Shown: positions 25,899-35,565, numbered from the stretch's first letter. The stretch: DNA of 64,000 bases from Bradyrhizobium sp. NFR13 (GCF_900114605.1 NZ_FOTP01000003.1:248001-312000); one strand, 5' to 3'. The notes: generated from the sequence alone by a model not told the origin. Translations and numbers: made by a program.

Positions 25899-27527
25899 AT
25901 GCGTGGCTTGATGCAAGACTGGCCTTTGCTGTGTCACCGGATCATCGATCATGCGGCCCAAGTCCACGGCGAGCGCGAGGTCGTGACCAGATCAGTCGAA
26001 GGTCCCATCCATCGCACCAATTACGCCGAAATTCGTACCCGTGCCCTCAAAGTCGCGCAGCGCCTCGACCGCGAAGGCATCAAGATGGGTGACCGCGTCG
26101 CCACCATCGCGTGGAACACGTGGCGGCACCTTGAGACGTGGTACGGCATCATGGGCATCGGCGCCATCTGCCACACCGTCAATCCACGTCTATTCCCCGA
26201 TCAGATCGCGTGGATCATCAACCATGCGCAAGATCGCATCGTGATGACGGACCTCACCTTCATTCCGATCCTGGAAAAGCTCGCCGACAGTCTGCCGAGC
26301 GTCGAACGCTATGTCGTCTACACCGACAAGGCGCACATGCCGCAGACCACGCTGAAAAATGCCGTGGCCTATGAGGACTGGATCGCGGAAGTCGACGGCA
26401 ACTTCAAATGGAAGGAATTCGACGAGAATACCGCAGCGGCGATGTGCTACACATCGGGCACCACGGGCGATCCGAAGGGCGTGCTGTATTCGCACCGCTC
26501 CAACGTGATGCACGCGCTGATGGCCAATACCGGTGACTCGCTCGGCGCCAATGCTGCCGACACCATGCTGCCGGTGGTCCCGCTGTTCCATGCCAATAGC
26601 TGGGGCATCGCGTTTTCTGCGCCGTCGATGGGCACCAAGCTCGTACTGCCGGGCGCCAAGATGGATGGCGCCTCGATCTATGAGCTGCTCTCCACCGAGA
26701 AGGTCACCCATACCGCGGGCGTGCCGACGGTCTGGCTGATGCTGCTCAACTACATGTCCACCAACAACCTGAAACTGCCCGACCTGCGCATGGTGGTGTG
26801 CGGTGGCTCGGCGATGCCGCGCTCGATGATCAAGGCGTTCGTCGATATGGGCATCGGCGCGCGCCATGCCTGGGGCATGACGGAGATGTCGCCGATCGGC
26901 TCGCTGGCGGCGCTGAAGCCACCGTTCGACCAGCTCGAAGGCGAAGAGCGGCTCGACGTGCTGCAGACGCAAGGCTATCCGCCGTTCGGCGTCGAGATGA
27001 AGATCACCGACGACGCCGGCAAGAGCCTGCCCTGGGATGGCAAGACCTTCGGCCGCCTCAAGGTACGCGGTCCTTCGGTGGCACGTGCTTACTTCCGCAT
27101 CGAGGACGAGATCCTCGACGAGGAAGGCTATTTCGACACCGGCGACGTCGCGACCATCGACGCCCACGGCTATATGCGGATCACTGACCGCTCCAAGGAT
27201 GTCATCAAGTCAGGCGGCGAATGGATCTCGTCGATCGATCTGGAGAACCTGGCCGTCGGTCATCCGCAGGTGGCGGAAGCCGCCGTCATCGGCGTCTATC
27301 ATCCGAAGTGGGACGAGCGCCCGCTGCTGATCGTGCAGCTCAAGCAGGACCAGACCGCCACGCGCGAAGACATCCTGAAATACATGGATGGCAAGATCGC
27401 CAAATGGTGGATGCCGGATGACGTCGTGTTCGTCGACGCCATCCCGCATACCGCGACAGGCAAGATCCTGAAGACCGCACTGCGCGATCAGTTCAAGACC
27501 TATTCCCTGCCGACGGCGGCGGCTTAG
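25899..27527 (+). CDS. Medium/long-chain fatty acyl-CoA ligase (AlkK/DmdB-like)
   Basis: 542 residues from the ATG at 25899, preceded by GACGGAGGA; in-frame codons back to 25809 are not part of the family. ANL signatures: CYTSGTTGDPKGVLYSHRS (about residues 181-199), WGMTEMSPIG (about 325), YFDTGDVATID and the catalytic lysine in HTATGKILKTALRD. The length and motif spacing match the AlkK/medium-chain ligase group, which includes methylthiopropionyl-CoA ligases. Monocistronic, with palindromic repeats downstream. Confidence 0.88.
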   Translation: MRGLMQDWPLLCHRIIDHAAQVHGEREVVTRSVEGPIHRTNYAEIRTRALKVAQRLDREGIKMGDRVATIAWNTWRHLETWYGIMGIGAICHTVNPRLFPDQIAWIINHAQDRIVMTDLTFIPILEKLADSLPSVERYVVYTDKAHMPQTTLKNAVAYEDWIAEVDGNFKWKEFDENTAAAMCYTSGTTGDPKGVLYSHRSNVMHALMANTGDSLGANAADTMLPVVPLFHANSWGIAFSAPSMGTKLVLPGAKMDGASIYELLSTEKVTHTAGVPTVWLMLLNYMSTNNLKLPDLRMVVCGGSAMPRSMIKAFVDMGIGARHAWGMTEMSPIGSLAALKPPFDQLEGEERLDVLQTQGYPPFGVEMKITDDAGKSLPWDGKTFGRLKVRGPSVARAYFRIEDEILDEEGYFDTGDVATIDAHGYMRITDRSKDVIKSGGEWISSIDLENLAVGHPQVAEAAVIGVYHPKWDERPLLIVQLKQDQTATREDILKYMDGKIAKWWMPDDVVFVDAIPHTATGKILKTALRDQFKTYSLPTAAA

Positions 27528-27552
27528 CTGACAAGAGCGACAGCGTTCCTAA

Positions 27553-27608
27553 CCTCTCCCCGCCCTTCGCGGGGAGAGGTCGACCGGCGAAGTCGGTCGG
27601 GTGAGGGG
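27553..27608. repeat. CTCTCCCC palindrome upstream of the DUF559 gene
   Basis: CCTCTCCCCGCCC/TTCGCGGGGAGAGG forms a perfect hairpin, followed by the short hairpin CGACCGGCGAAGTCGGTCG and GTGAGGGG. It is an inverted relative of 28010-28065, so the pair brackets the nuclease gene. Confidence 0.8.
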
Positions 27609-27616
27609 CATGGCAC

Positions 27617-27967
27617 ATGCGTGGCCACATTCGCATCACCAACAGATCGCGCGAATTACGCGCCAACTCCACCGACGCCGAAACGAAACTCTGGAATCGT
27701 CTGCGCAACAGGCAGATTGCCGGCTGCAAATTCATTCGCCAAGAGCCGATCGGGCGATATATCTGCGACTTCGTTTGTCGGGAGAAGATGATCGTTATCG
27801 AGGTCGATGGCGGGCAGCATCTAGAGTCGCAACGGGACGCCATGCGCGATCGATATCTGCGCGAGCAAGGTTATTGCGTGCTTCGCTTCTGGAACAACTA
27901 TGTGCTGTCAAATATCGAAGGCGTGCTGTCGCTCATCGATGAGGAATTGCGCAAGACCTCGGATTGA
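27617..27967 (+). CDS. DUF559 / Vsr-like endonuclease-domain protein
   Basis: 116 residues. The pattern is that of the DUF559 family, related to very-short-patch-repair and restriction-like nucleases: LRANSTDAETKLWNRLRN, then KFIRQEPIGRYICDFVC, then the acidic-glutamine core IEVDGGQHLE (about residues 61-70), and RFWNNYVL near the end. Asp50, Glu62/Asp64 and Gln67 are candidate metal and catalytic residues. The target is unknown. It has no cytosine methylase partner, but is bracketed on both sides by CTCTCCCC palindromes in opposite orientation, starting 8 bp upstream. Confidence 0.85.
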   Translation: MRGHIRITNRSRELRANSTDAETKLWNRLRNRQIAGCKFIRQEPIGRYICDFVCREKMIVIEVDGGQHLESQRDAMRDRYLREQGYCVLRFWNNYVLSNIEGVLSLIDEELRKTSD

Positions 27968-28009
27968 TCCGAACCGATAGACTGCGTGCGTTGAAGCAGC
28001 GTGCTTGGC

Positions 28010-28065
28010 CCCTCACCCGCGCGCCAGGTGCGCGCGACCTCTCCCCGCAAAGGGCGGGGAGAGGT
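28010..28065. repeat. CTCTCCCC palindrome downstream of the DUF559 gene
   Basis: CCCTCACCC at 28010, the hairpin GCGCGCCAGGTGCGCGC, then CCTCTCCCCGCAAAGGGCGGGGAGAGG. The order of parts is the reverse of 27553-27608, so the two copies are inverted. It sits just before the yqeY-like stop. Confidence 0.8.
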
Positions 28066-28076
28066 TAAAGAGAGCC

Positions 28077-28532
28077 TCAGCCGTTGAGCGCAGCCTTGAC
28101 CAGACCGCTGGCTTTGCCGAAATCCATCTGGCCGGCATATTTCGCCTTCAGCGCGGCGATCACCTTGCCCATGTCTTTCATGCCGGCAGCACCCGTTGCT
28201 GCGATCTCGGCGGCGATGGCGGACTTGGTCTCGTCCTCCGACATCTGCTGCGGCAAATAGGCGGAGATGATCGCGATTTCCTCGCGCTCCTGGGTCGCGA
28301 GTTCGGCGCGGCCACCCTTGTCATAGAGCTCGACGGATTCCTGGCGCTGCTTGATCATCTTCTGCAGCAGGCTCAGCAGGTCGGCATCCGACAGCGGCGG
28401 CTTGCTCTGGCCGCGCGCTTCGATATCGGCATTCTTGATGGTCGAATTGACCATGCGAAGCGTCGAAAGCTTGCGCTCGTCCTTGGCCCGCATGGCGTCC
28501 TTGACGGCGTTGTTGATGTCATCGCGCAGCAT
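28077..28532 (-). CDS. GatB/YqeY domain-containing protein
   Basis: 151 residues from the ATG at 28532, with AGAGGAG upstream. Family words: MLRDDINNAVKDAMRAKDER, LSTLRMVNSTIKNADIEARG, and LPQQMSEDE. The C-terminal YqeY domain (about 95-150) resembles the tail of GatB, which helps bind tRNA during amidation. Single-gene YqeY proteins have no settled biochemical role. Its upstream neighbour on the minus strand is the glycosyltransferase. Confidence 0.9.
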   Translation of the reverse strand: MLRDDINNAVKDAMRAKDERKLSTLRMVNSTIKNADIEARGQSKPPLSDADLLSLLQKMIKQRQESVELYDKGGRAELATQEREEIAIISAYLPQQMSEDETKSAIAAEIAATGAAGMKDMGKVIAALKAKYAGQMDFGKASGLVKAALNG

Positions 28533-28674
28533 CTGCGTCTCCTCTTGCGGCCGCCAATCGCAGCGCCGGAACTCGGTTGGCCCCGATCTAAGCGTTTTAA
28601 GGGGTATGCACAACTGCACCCGCCAATTCTCGGGGACGCCGCCCGGAGCTGTTGCCCGAACCTACTGCCCAAAC

Positions 28675-30276
28675 CTATTGCCGATGGCTGGAGCTGAAAT
28701 CCTCAACGCCTGCGGACAGCGGCCCGGGCGCGCCGGCTCCAGCGACGTATGGCAGAACCATCAACGCCGATATGGTGGCCGGAATACCGGCCTGGCCCCA
28801 TAGCCGGGGCTGAACCTCGAAATCAAACCTGACGTGCCGCGGCTCGAGCATCGCGACTTTGCCCATCCACATCAGGCAATCGCTATCTGTCGCAAAACAC
28901 ATCGAAGCCCACCCCTTCTGCAGCGTCGTCGCGCGCGGCATGCCCCAAGTGTACTGGAACTGGAATGGCCGGCTGTAGAGCGGATGGTCAGGGCTGTAGA
29001 AAGCCATCGCGAATGCCAGCCCGTCGTCGCCACTGATCCGTGGCAGCGGCCGGCCGGCCATCTGGTGCCACCGGTCGGTCAGCTCTTGAACCGCCAGTCG
29101 ATAGTAAGTCCGCTCGTTAGGATTGATGCTGTTGCGGTAGATCGCGTGGATAGGCGCCGCCACAACGGTCGCGATGATGGCGATGCCGGCGACGAACACC
29201 ACCATATTGACCACATACAGGCGTTCAAGCGTGAAGCGGGCGCCGCAGACGATCAAAACGGCGGGCAGAAACAAGCCCTGGAGCGCCCACAGCGAAGGCA
29301 TGTCGGTGCCAAGCGTGACGGTGGTCACGAGCGGCAGCAGCACCGTGCCGATGAACACCCAGAACAGCAGCAGCAACCCCGGACCCATCGCATGGAAATC
29401 GGCCGAAAAGTACTTCAGGCGCAGCTCGGCCGATAAAACCCAGACAATGGCCGGCAGCGCCAGCGTCGCCGCGAGACCGAGCAAAAACATGCTGGCTTCG
29501 ATCAGTGACTGAACGAAGTCGATGCCGCCGTGAACCTGCATGGCATAGGCGAACGGCGCAGCACCGGTCGTCATCAGCCAATGGATGTGCGGCCCGAGGG
29601 CAACGAGCCCGGCGAGTGTCGAGACCCACGGCGCCCACGACTTGAAATAGACCGCCCGCTGCGGATGCACGATCGCCGCCAGCGCGAAGCTGCCGACTAG
29701 GAAGATCGAATAGTATTTGCCGAGCATGGCCAGCGCGGCCAGGACACCGGTGGCGGCGGCCCAGCCGATGGCACGTGTTTCGTAGGAGCGCAGGAAACAA
29801 TACGTCGCCAGTGGCCAGATCGCGAGCAGCACCGTGTTCGCATTGAAGCGCTGAGCGTGGAACTGATAGGCCGGGAGCAGCATCAGCAGCAGCAAGACGA
29901 CCGCCCGCGAATCGCCGCGCACGAAGCGGCGCGTAATCAGATCGACGGCCCAAAGCGCCACCGCAGCATTGGTCATCGACAGCAGCTGGAACGACCAATC
30001 GGTCAGCGGGAAAACCAGTGTCCACAGCCGCGCGACCCAGCCCATCAAGGGCGGATGTTTGGGATTCCCCCATGCGAATTCGCGGCCAAGCGTCCAGGTT
30101 TCGAGCGCATCCGCATGCAGATCGCCACTCTGATAGGCGATCACCAAAAAAAGCAGCCAAATTCCCGCAAAGCTGACGATCAGCGCAGGTATCGTCCAGC
30201 CCGTCTCGATACCATCGAGCCAAGTCAGGAACGGCCTGCGCCATCGGGCCGGCGCGATGGCCGAGCGCGCAGCCAT
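28675..30276 (-). CDS. Glycosyltransferase family 39/ArnT-like integral membrane protein
   Basis: 533 residues from the ATG at 30276; a GTG at 30300 or TTG at 30360 would lengthen it. About ten to twelve hydrophobic helices are visible, starting with PALIVSFAGIWLLFLVIAYQ. The first periplasmic loop carries DLHADALETWTLGREF and HPPLMGW, which fit the GT39/GT83 pattern of an acidic residue in loop 1. Such enzymes use polyprenyl-phosphate sugars to glycosylate lipids or proteins outside the inner membrane. A soluble ~120-residue tail (RISGDDGLAFAMAFYSPDHP) follows the last helices. Acceptor unknown. Confidence 0.8.
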   Translation of the reverse strand: MAARSAIAPARWRRPFLTWLDGIETGWTIPALIVSFAGIWLLFLVIAYQSGDLHADALETWTLGREFAWGNPKHPPLMGWVARLWTLVFPLTDWSFQLLSMTNAAVALWAVDLITRRFVRGDSRAVVLLLLMLLPAYQFHAQRFNANTVLLAIWPLATYCFLRSYETRAIGWAAATGVLAALAMLGKYYSIFLVGSFALAAIVHPQRAVYFKSWAPWVSTLAGLVALGPHIHWLMTTGAAPFAYAMQVHGGIDFVQSLIEASMFLLGLAATLALPAIVWVLSAELRLKYFSADFHAMGPGLLLLFWVFIGTVLLPLVTTVTLGTDMPSLWALQGLFLPAVLIVCGARFTLERLYVVNMVVFVAGIAIIATVVAAPIHAIYRNSINPNERTYYRLAVQELTDRWHQMAGRPLPRISGDDGLAFAMAFYSPDHPLYSRPFQFQYTWGMPRATTLQKGWASMCFATDSDCLMWMGKVAMLEPRHVRFDFEVQPRLWGQAGIPATISALMVLPYVAGAGAPGPLSAGVEDFSSSHRQ

Positions 30277-30610
30277 CTTGGCGAAATAGTCCAATTGCAC
30301 TGAAATATCCGGAAATACGGGAAGTCGTAGCTTGCTACCGGCGAAAGTGAGTTCCGGCAAGCATTCGTAATTATAATTAGTTGATTTTACATCTCATTCT
30401 GGAAATTACGCGCTATCGGCGTGCAGGTTTCTCCGGACAACCGGAACACCATAATTCTGCCAGATAAGATATTCTTCCTTCACGAAGCTCTATTCGGGCC
30501 TTGTGCATCGGGCAAAGCGCCGATTGCTACCCCTCCAGGCCGTGGCTGACGTGTGAATCCAGCCGTTCCGGCTTTGACGGCGGCGGATGCCCGGACTATG
30601 TAGTCCCCTC

Positions 30611-31801
30611 ATGACCCCCTCAGAAACATCTTCAGCTTGGCCGGACCACAAACCGACCGCGCTCCTCGTGCTCGCCGATGGCACCGTGCTGGAAGGCTTC
30701 GGCCTTGGTGCGGAAGGCCAGGCAGTGGGCGAAGTCTGCTTCAACACGGCGATGACCGGTTATGAGGAAATCCTCACCGATCCATCCTATGCCGGACAGC
30801 TCATCACCTTCACCTTCCCGCATATCGGTAATGTCGGCACCAACGACGAGGATATCGAGACGGTGAACATGGCGGCGACGCCAGGCGCCCGCGGCGTGAT
30901 CCTCCGGTCGGCGATCACCGATCCGTCGAATTTCCGCTCGTCCCGGCACCTCGACACCTGGCTGAAGGCTCGCGGCATCATCGGCATTTCCGGCATCGAC
31001 ACCCGCGCCTTGACCGCGCTGATCCGTAACAAGGGCATGCCCAATGCGGTGATCGCCCATGCCAAGGACGGCAAGTTCGACCTCCACGGCCTGAAGGAAG
31101 AAGCACGCGAATGGCCAGGCCTCGAAGGCATGGATCTGGTGCCGATGGTGACATCCGCCCAGCGCTTCACCTGGGACGAGACTCCGTGGGAATGGGAAAA
31201 GGGTTTCGGTCGCCAGACCGCGCCGGAATTCAACGTCGTCGCCATCGATTACGGTATCAAGCGCAACATTCTGCGCCTGCTGGCCGGCGAAGGCTGCAAG
31301 GTCACGGTCGTTCCGGCCACGACCTCGGCCGAAGAGATCATGGCGCTGAAGCCGGACGGTGTATTCCTGTCGAACGGGCCTGGCGATCCCGCCGAGACGG
31401 GCAAATATGCCGTGCCTGTCATCAAGCAGGTGATCGATTCCGGCGTGCCCACATTTGGCATCTGCCTCGGTCACCAGATGCTCGGCCTCGCAGTCGGCGC
31501 CAAGACCAAGAAGATGCATCAGGGCCATCACGGCGCCAATCATCCGGTCAAGGACGAGACCACCGGCAAGGTGGAAATCACCTCGATGAACCACGGCTTC
31601 GCGGTGGACGAAGCGACGCTGCCGAAGGGCGCGACACAGACCCACATCTCGCTGTTCGACGGATCCAATTGCGGCATCCAGCTCGACGGCAAGCCGGTGT
31701 TCTCGGTGCAGTACCACCCGGAAGCATCCCCCGGTCCGCGCGACTCGCACTATCTGTTCAAGCGGTTCGCGGATTTGATGCGGGCACAGAAGGCGTCGTA
31801 A
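30611..31801 (+). CDS. carA: Carbamoyl-phosphate synthase small subunit
   Basis: 396 residues from the ATG at 30611 (MTPSETSS). The N-terminal domain starts with [13 protein letters not shown] and holds [13 protein letters not shown]-type text ([20 protein letters not shown]). The class I glutamine amidotransferase half has nucleophile Cys in [11 protein letters not shown] (about residue 283) and [12 protein letters not shown] with His/Glu. It supplies ammonia from glutamine to CarB for arginine and pyrimidine synthesis. carB is not in the window. No attenuator was recognised in the AT-rich 250-bp leader. Confidence 0.97.
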   Translation: MTPSETSSAWPDHKPTALLVLADGTVLEGFGLGAEGQAVGEVCFNTAMTGYEEILTDPSYAGQLITFTFPHIGNVGTNDEDIETVNMAATPGARGVILRSAITDPSNFRSSRHLDTWLKARGIIGISGIDTRALTALIRNKGMPNAVIAHAKDGKFDLHGLKEEAREWPGLEGMDLVPMVTSAQRFTWDETPWEWEKGFGRQTAPEFNVVAIDYGIKRNILRLLAGEGCKVTVVPATTSAEEIMALKPDGVFLSNGPGDPAETGKYAVPVIKQVIDSGVPTFGICLGHQMLGLAVGAKTKKMHQGHHGANHPVKDETTGKVEITSMNHGFAVDEATLPKGATQTHISLFDGSNCGIQLDGKPVFSVQYHPEASPGPRDSHYLFKRFADLMRAQKAS

Positions 31802-31958
31802 AGCGCCTTTCGAAGACCATCCCAAACGTCGCCATGGCCGGGCAGCGCGAAGCAATCTTCGCTGGCTGTTCCGGCCATCTTCGTTTCAAGGCCGAAAAGA
31901 TGACACGTCGTCGCTCCGTTCGTACGATACTTATCATTGCAAACCGTCAGGACGCATT

Positions 31959-32459
31959 GTGACCGACACACCTGCCCCGACCGCCGTCTACGACGTCGTA
32001 CCCACTAGCCTGATGGCCTCGATGCCCGGGCTCGATTTCGTGCGCAAGATCTTCTCCGGCGAGCTGCCGCAGCCGCCGATCATGGAGAATGTCGAGCCGT
32101 TCGACTCCACAATCGAAGCCGGTGTTGTCGTGTTTCATAGCGTCCCAGGCTTCCGGCACTACAATCCGATCGGCTCGGTGCATGGCGGCTACGCAGCGAT
32201 CCTGCTGGATTCGGCGATGGGCCTCGCCGTGCACACCATGCTGCCTGTCGGCACCGGTTACACCACACTGGAATTCAAGATCAGCTTCATACGCGGCATG
32301 AGCAAGGATAGCGGCACCGTGCGCACCGAAGGCCGCACGCTGAATGTCGGCCGCCGCGCCGCAACGGCGGAAGCGCGCATCACCGACGCGAAAGGTCGCC
32401 TGCTGGCGCACGCGACCACGACGTGCCTCGTGTTCGAGATTCCGAAGGACGCGGCCTGA
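31959..32459 (+). CDS. PaaI-like hotdog-fold thioesterase
   Basis: 166 residues from a GTG at 31959 with AGGA 7 bases upstream. The hotdog motif is NPIGSVHGGYAAILLDSAMG (about residues 64-83), followed by TLEFKISFIRGM and RTLNVGRRAATAEARI. Such thioesterases hydrolyse acyl- or aryl-CoA. It stands between carA and the HerA-like ATPase with no clear operon partner. Confidence 0.88.
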   Translation: MTDTPAPTAVYDVVPTSLMASMPGLDFVRKIFSGELPQPPIMENVEPFDSTIEAGVVVFHSVPGFRHYNPIGSVHGGYAAILLDSAMGLAVHTMLPVGTGYTTLEFKISFIRGMSKDSGTVRTEGRTLNVGRRAATAEARITDAKGRLLAHATTTCLVFEIPKDAA

Positions 32460-32565
32460 CGACAATGTCCAAAGCCGTGTGGAACTCAGAGCGACTCGCC
32501 GCATACGCTCGACGGACCGCGCTCTGATTGGTAAGCCCTCTGCGCAAGGAGACCTGAGTCGAGAC

Positions 32566-34065
32566 ATGACCGTTGCGATCGAGATGGGGCATACGACGTC
32601 AGGCGCCCCGGCGGCTCTGGACCTTGAGGAACTGCTGGCAACGCGCCTGCTCGTACAGGGCAATTCGGGTTCCGGAAAATCGCATCTGCTGCGCCGGCTG
32701 CTCGAACAGAGCGCCCCCTGGGTGCAGCAAACCATCATCGACCCCGAAGGCGATTTTGTCTCCCTGGCCGAGCGGTTCGGTCATCTGGTGATCGACGCCG
32801 AGGCGCATACCGAACGCGGGTTGCAGGTCGCCGGCGAACGCGCGCGCATGCATCGCGTCTCCACTGTGCTCAATCTCGAAGGCCTCGACGCCGAGAACCA
32901 GATGCGCCGCGCAGCGGCCTTTCTTGGCGGACTGTTCGACGCGCCCCGCGACCACTGGTACCCGATGCTCGTGGTGGTGGACGAAGCGCAGCTGTTCGCC
33001 CCGGCCGTCGCCGGCGAGGTGTCCGACGAAGCGCGCAAACTATCGCTCGGCGCCATGACCAACCTGATGTGCCGCGGCCGCAAGCGCGGCCTTGCAGGCG
33101 TCATCGCGACACAGCGACTGGCGAAGCTTGCCAAGAATGTCGCGGCCGAAGCATCGAATTTCCTGATGGGCCGCACCTTCCTCGACATCGATATGGCACG
33201 CGCCGCCGATCTGCTCGGCATGGAGCGACGGCAGGCCGAATCCTTCCGCGACCTCGAGCGCGGCCAGTTCATGGCGCTGGGTCCCGCCCTCTCCCGTCGT
33301 CCGCTGGGCCTGCGCATCGGCGTCACCGAAACAAGTCCGCGCAACGCGACCCCACGCCTGATGCCGCTGCCGGAAGCGACACTCGACGACGTCCGCGCCA
33401 CGATTCTCGCAGCGCCCCCGCCGGAGCCGGTCCGGCCGCAGCGCCGCGCACCGTCATCGCCGGATCTGCTTGGCCAGCTCATGGCGGCGAAGTCCGCAGC
33501 GCTGGAAATCCGGCCGGACGTGGCGGAGACGCCGATCAGCGCCGAGGAACTGGCGGAGCGGCGCATGCGCGTCGACCGCGTATTGCAGGCCCTGATGGCG
33601 GAGCCCGATGCAGGCTTCCGAGTGGTCGGCGTGCTCTATCAGGAATTCGTGGTCCGCTGCCGCATCGAGGGGCTCGGCGCTGCCGTGCCGGACCTCGACG
33701 ACTTCCGCCGCATGCTGACACGCGCCCGCGCGGGGCTCGGCTCCGACATGACCAACGATGACGGCTGGCAAGACGTCTCGGTCCGCGCCTCGATTCTGCC
33801 GGAGGATATGCAGGGCGTTTTCATGATGATCGCCCGCGCCGCCAAGGAAGGCTGGCCCTGCCCGAGCAATGCCGCGATCGCCCGCGCCTACGGCTCGCAT
33901 TCGCTACGCCGCGCACAGCGCCTGCTGACCTATATCGAGGAGCAGGGTCTCATCGTGTGCCAGCTCGATGGCGCCGGCCGGCGCATCGTGACGCTCGTCG
34001 AACTGGCCTGGGCTACGGCACCTGGCGACCCCAATGCCGAGGAAGCTGCGGCCGAGCAGGCCTGA
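32566..34065 (+). CDS. HerA/VirB4-like ATP-binding protein (DUF87 type)
   Basis: 499 residues from the ATG at 32566 (MTVAIEMGHT). Walker A is VQGNSGSGKSHLLRRLLEQS (about residues 34-53), the HerA-type IIDPEGDFVSL follows, and Walker B is LVVVDEAQLFAP (about 135-146). A sensor-like RGRKRGLAGVIATQRLAKL precedes a C-terminal winged-helix-like part (about 385-490). HerA partners (NurA or a SIR2/nuclease) are not next to it. The role may be DNA translocation or a stand-alone defence or repair ATPase; this is open. Confidence 0.8.
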   Translation: MTVAIEMGHTTSGAPAALDLEELLATRLLVQGNSGSGKSHLLRRLLEQSAPWVQQTIIDPEGDFVSLAERFGHLVIDAEAHTERGLQVAGERARMHRVSTVLNLEGLDAENQMRRAAAFLGGLFDAPRDHWYPMLVVVDEAQLFAPAVAGEVSDEARKLSLGAMTNLMCRGRKRGLAGVIATQRLAKLAKNVAAEASNFLMGRTFLDIDMARAADLLGMERRQAESFRDLERGQFMALGPALSRRPLGLRIGVTETSPRNATPRLMPLPEATLDDVRATILAAPPPEPVRPQRRAPSSPDLLGQLMAAKSAALEIRPDVAETPISAEELAERRMRVDRVLQALMAEPDAGFRVVGVLYQEFVVRCRIEGLGAAVPDLDDFRRMLTRARAGLGSDMTNDDGWQDVSVRASILPEDMQGVFMMIARAAKEGWPCPSNAAIARAYGSHSLRRAQRLLTYIEEQGLIVCQLDGAGRRIVTLVELAWATAPGDPNAEEAAAEQA

Positions 34066-34071
34066 GCCGTT

Positions 34072-35511
34072 TCAGTCCGCCGAGAAACCGAACGGAACGT
34101 TCAGTGTCCTGAAATCATCGGGCAGCAGCTCGCGCCCGATCGGAAGCGCCGAGCGTGCCGCACAGCGCGGACGATGGCAGACACGGCACGCGACACCGAT
34201 CGGCGTGGGCGCATCCGCCCGCGGCGCCGATGCATCGCGCGTGTAAATCAGCTGGCCCGCATATTCGGCCGCGCAACCGATCGCGATGGCGCGCTCGACG
34301 CGTTGTGCGCCGTAAGCACCACCGCCGGCGGTGACGGTGCGGGCAATCGAAAAGAAGCGCTGGCCATCCGGCAATTCCAGCCACTGCGTGACGATCTGGC
34401 GCGGCGTCCGGAAGACATCGTGCACCGACCACAGCGGACATGCACCGCCGTGTTTCGCAAATGGAAAACCTGCGCCGTCGAGCAGCTTGGAAATATTGCC
34501 GGCGGGATCGACGCGGATCAGAAAGAACGGGACCTTTTCGGCGCCCGGCCGCTGCAGCGTCGTGATGCGATGCGCGGTCTGTTCGAAACTGGCACCGAAC
34601 TGACGCGCCAGCGCTTCGAGATCGTAGCGCCGCGTCTCGGCTGCACGCGCGAAGGCTGCATAGGGCATGATCAATGCTGCGGCGGCGTAGCCTGCAAGCG
34701 CGCGGCGTGCCAGCAGCTCTGCGCTCTTGGTGGTGAACTGGCCGTCCTCGAGCGCGGTGCCGATCTCGTTTTCCATTTCGAGATAAGCGAGTTGCTGCGC
34801 CAACTGGAAATGGAGGCTTGCGGTATCGAGCGAGTCTTCAAGCAACAACTGCTTGCGATGCAGATCCAGCCGCCTCACCGAGCCGAGCATGACATCCGGC
34901 GGCAGGTACCGGACCTGCAGCTTGTGCCGGGTCTTGAGGCGCTCGATAAAGCCACTCGGGCCTGACGTCGCCTGCGCGAGGCGCTCGGCGGCATCATCGA
35001 TCACAGCGAAATTGTTACGGCGTGCGGCAAGGAAGCGCCTGACCTCGGCCACGGGATCATTGGCATCGAAGCCCTCACTGCCCGCAGATGACGCGACACC
35101 TGCAAGCGCCGGAGCGCGCCGATCCGCCAGCGCGAGCTGCTCCTCGCGATAGGCCGTGTAGATGCGCAGGAACGCCTCGGCCATGCCGGGATAGCTCACC
35201 GCCAGATCGCTGATTTCGAGCGCGGGGATATCGATGTCCGAGAACATCGGCTCTTTCAGGATCGACTGCATCCGCGCCGTGTTGTCGGCGCCACCATCGC
35301 CGGCGAGATCAGCCAGATCGATGGTGTAGGTGCGCGCCAGACGCAGCAGCATGTCGGCCGTCATCGGCCGCTGGTTGCGCTCCAGCAGCGCAACGTAAGG
35401 CGCGGAAATCTCGAGATCAGCCGCCATATCGGCCTGGGTCAGGCCCAAATCGCGCCGAAGCCGCCGTAATCGGGGGCCCATGAACACCGAACGACCAGCC
35501 GAGGTGGCCAT
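34072..35511 (-). CDS. ScfR/RamB-type XRE regulator of short-chain acyl-CoA metabolism
   Basis: 479 residues. An N-terminal XRE helix-turn-helix (RRDLGLTQADMAADLEISAP, about residues 19-38) is followed by an ImmA/IrrE-like middle region and a DUF2083-type C-terminus with cysteines in GGACPLWSVH and GVACRVCHRPRC. This architecture matches RamB of actinobacteria and ScfR/MccR, which sense acyl-CoA state and control glyoxylate or methylcitrate genes. It is divergent from aceA with 147 bp between, which contain repeated TGTAA half-sites. Likely the aceA regulator, by position and family. Confidence 0.88.
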   Translation of the reverse strand: MATSAGRSVFMGPRLRRLRRDLGLTQADMAADLEISAPYVALLERNQRPMTADMLLRLARTYTIDLADLAGDGGADNTARMQSILKEPMFSDIDIPALEISDLAVSYPGMAEAFLRIYTAYREEQLALADRRAPALAGVASSAGSEGFDANDPVAEVRRFLAARRNNFAVIDDAAERLAQATSGPSGFIERLKTRHKLQVRYLPPDVMLGSVRRLDLHRKQLLLEDSLDTASLHFQLAQQLAYLEMENEIGTALEDGQFTTKSAELLARRALAGYAAAALIMPYAAFARAAETRRYDLEALARQFGASFEQTAHRITTLQRPGAEKVPFFLIRVDPAGNISKLLDGAGFPFAKHGGACPLWSVHDVFRTPRQIVTQWLELPDGQRFFSIARTVTAGGGAYGAQRVERAIAIGCAAEYAGQLIYTRDASAPRADAPTPIGVACRVCHRPRCAARSALPIGRELLPDDFRTLNVPFGFSAD

Positions 35512-35528
35512 TGCGCACTCCAGTACCT

Positions 35529-35565
35529 TGTAATTACCTTACAGAATTACACGTGATATTTGTAA
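35529..35565. promoter_or_regulatory. Candidate operator cluster between scfR-like gene and aceA
   Basis: Four half-sites alternate in direction: TGTAA (35529-35533), TTACA (35539-35543), TTACA (35547-35551), TGTAA (35561-35565). The first two make a perfect inverted repeat around 5 bp. The last is within TTTGTAAA, which resembles the RamB-type box AAAGTTTGCAAA. It is in the only spacer between the regulator and aceA. Confidence 0.55.

Noticed and set aside
29225-30244. Second minus-strand frame inside the GT39 gene
   Set aside because: Frame-shifted shadow; lacks hydrophobic helices that the chosen frame shows.
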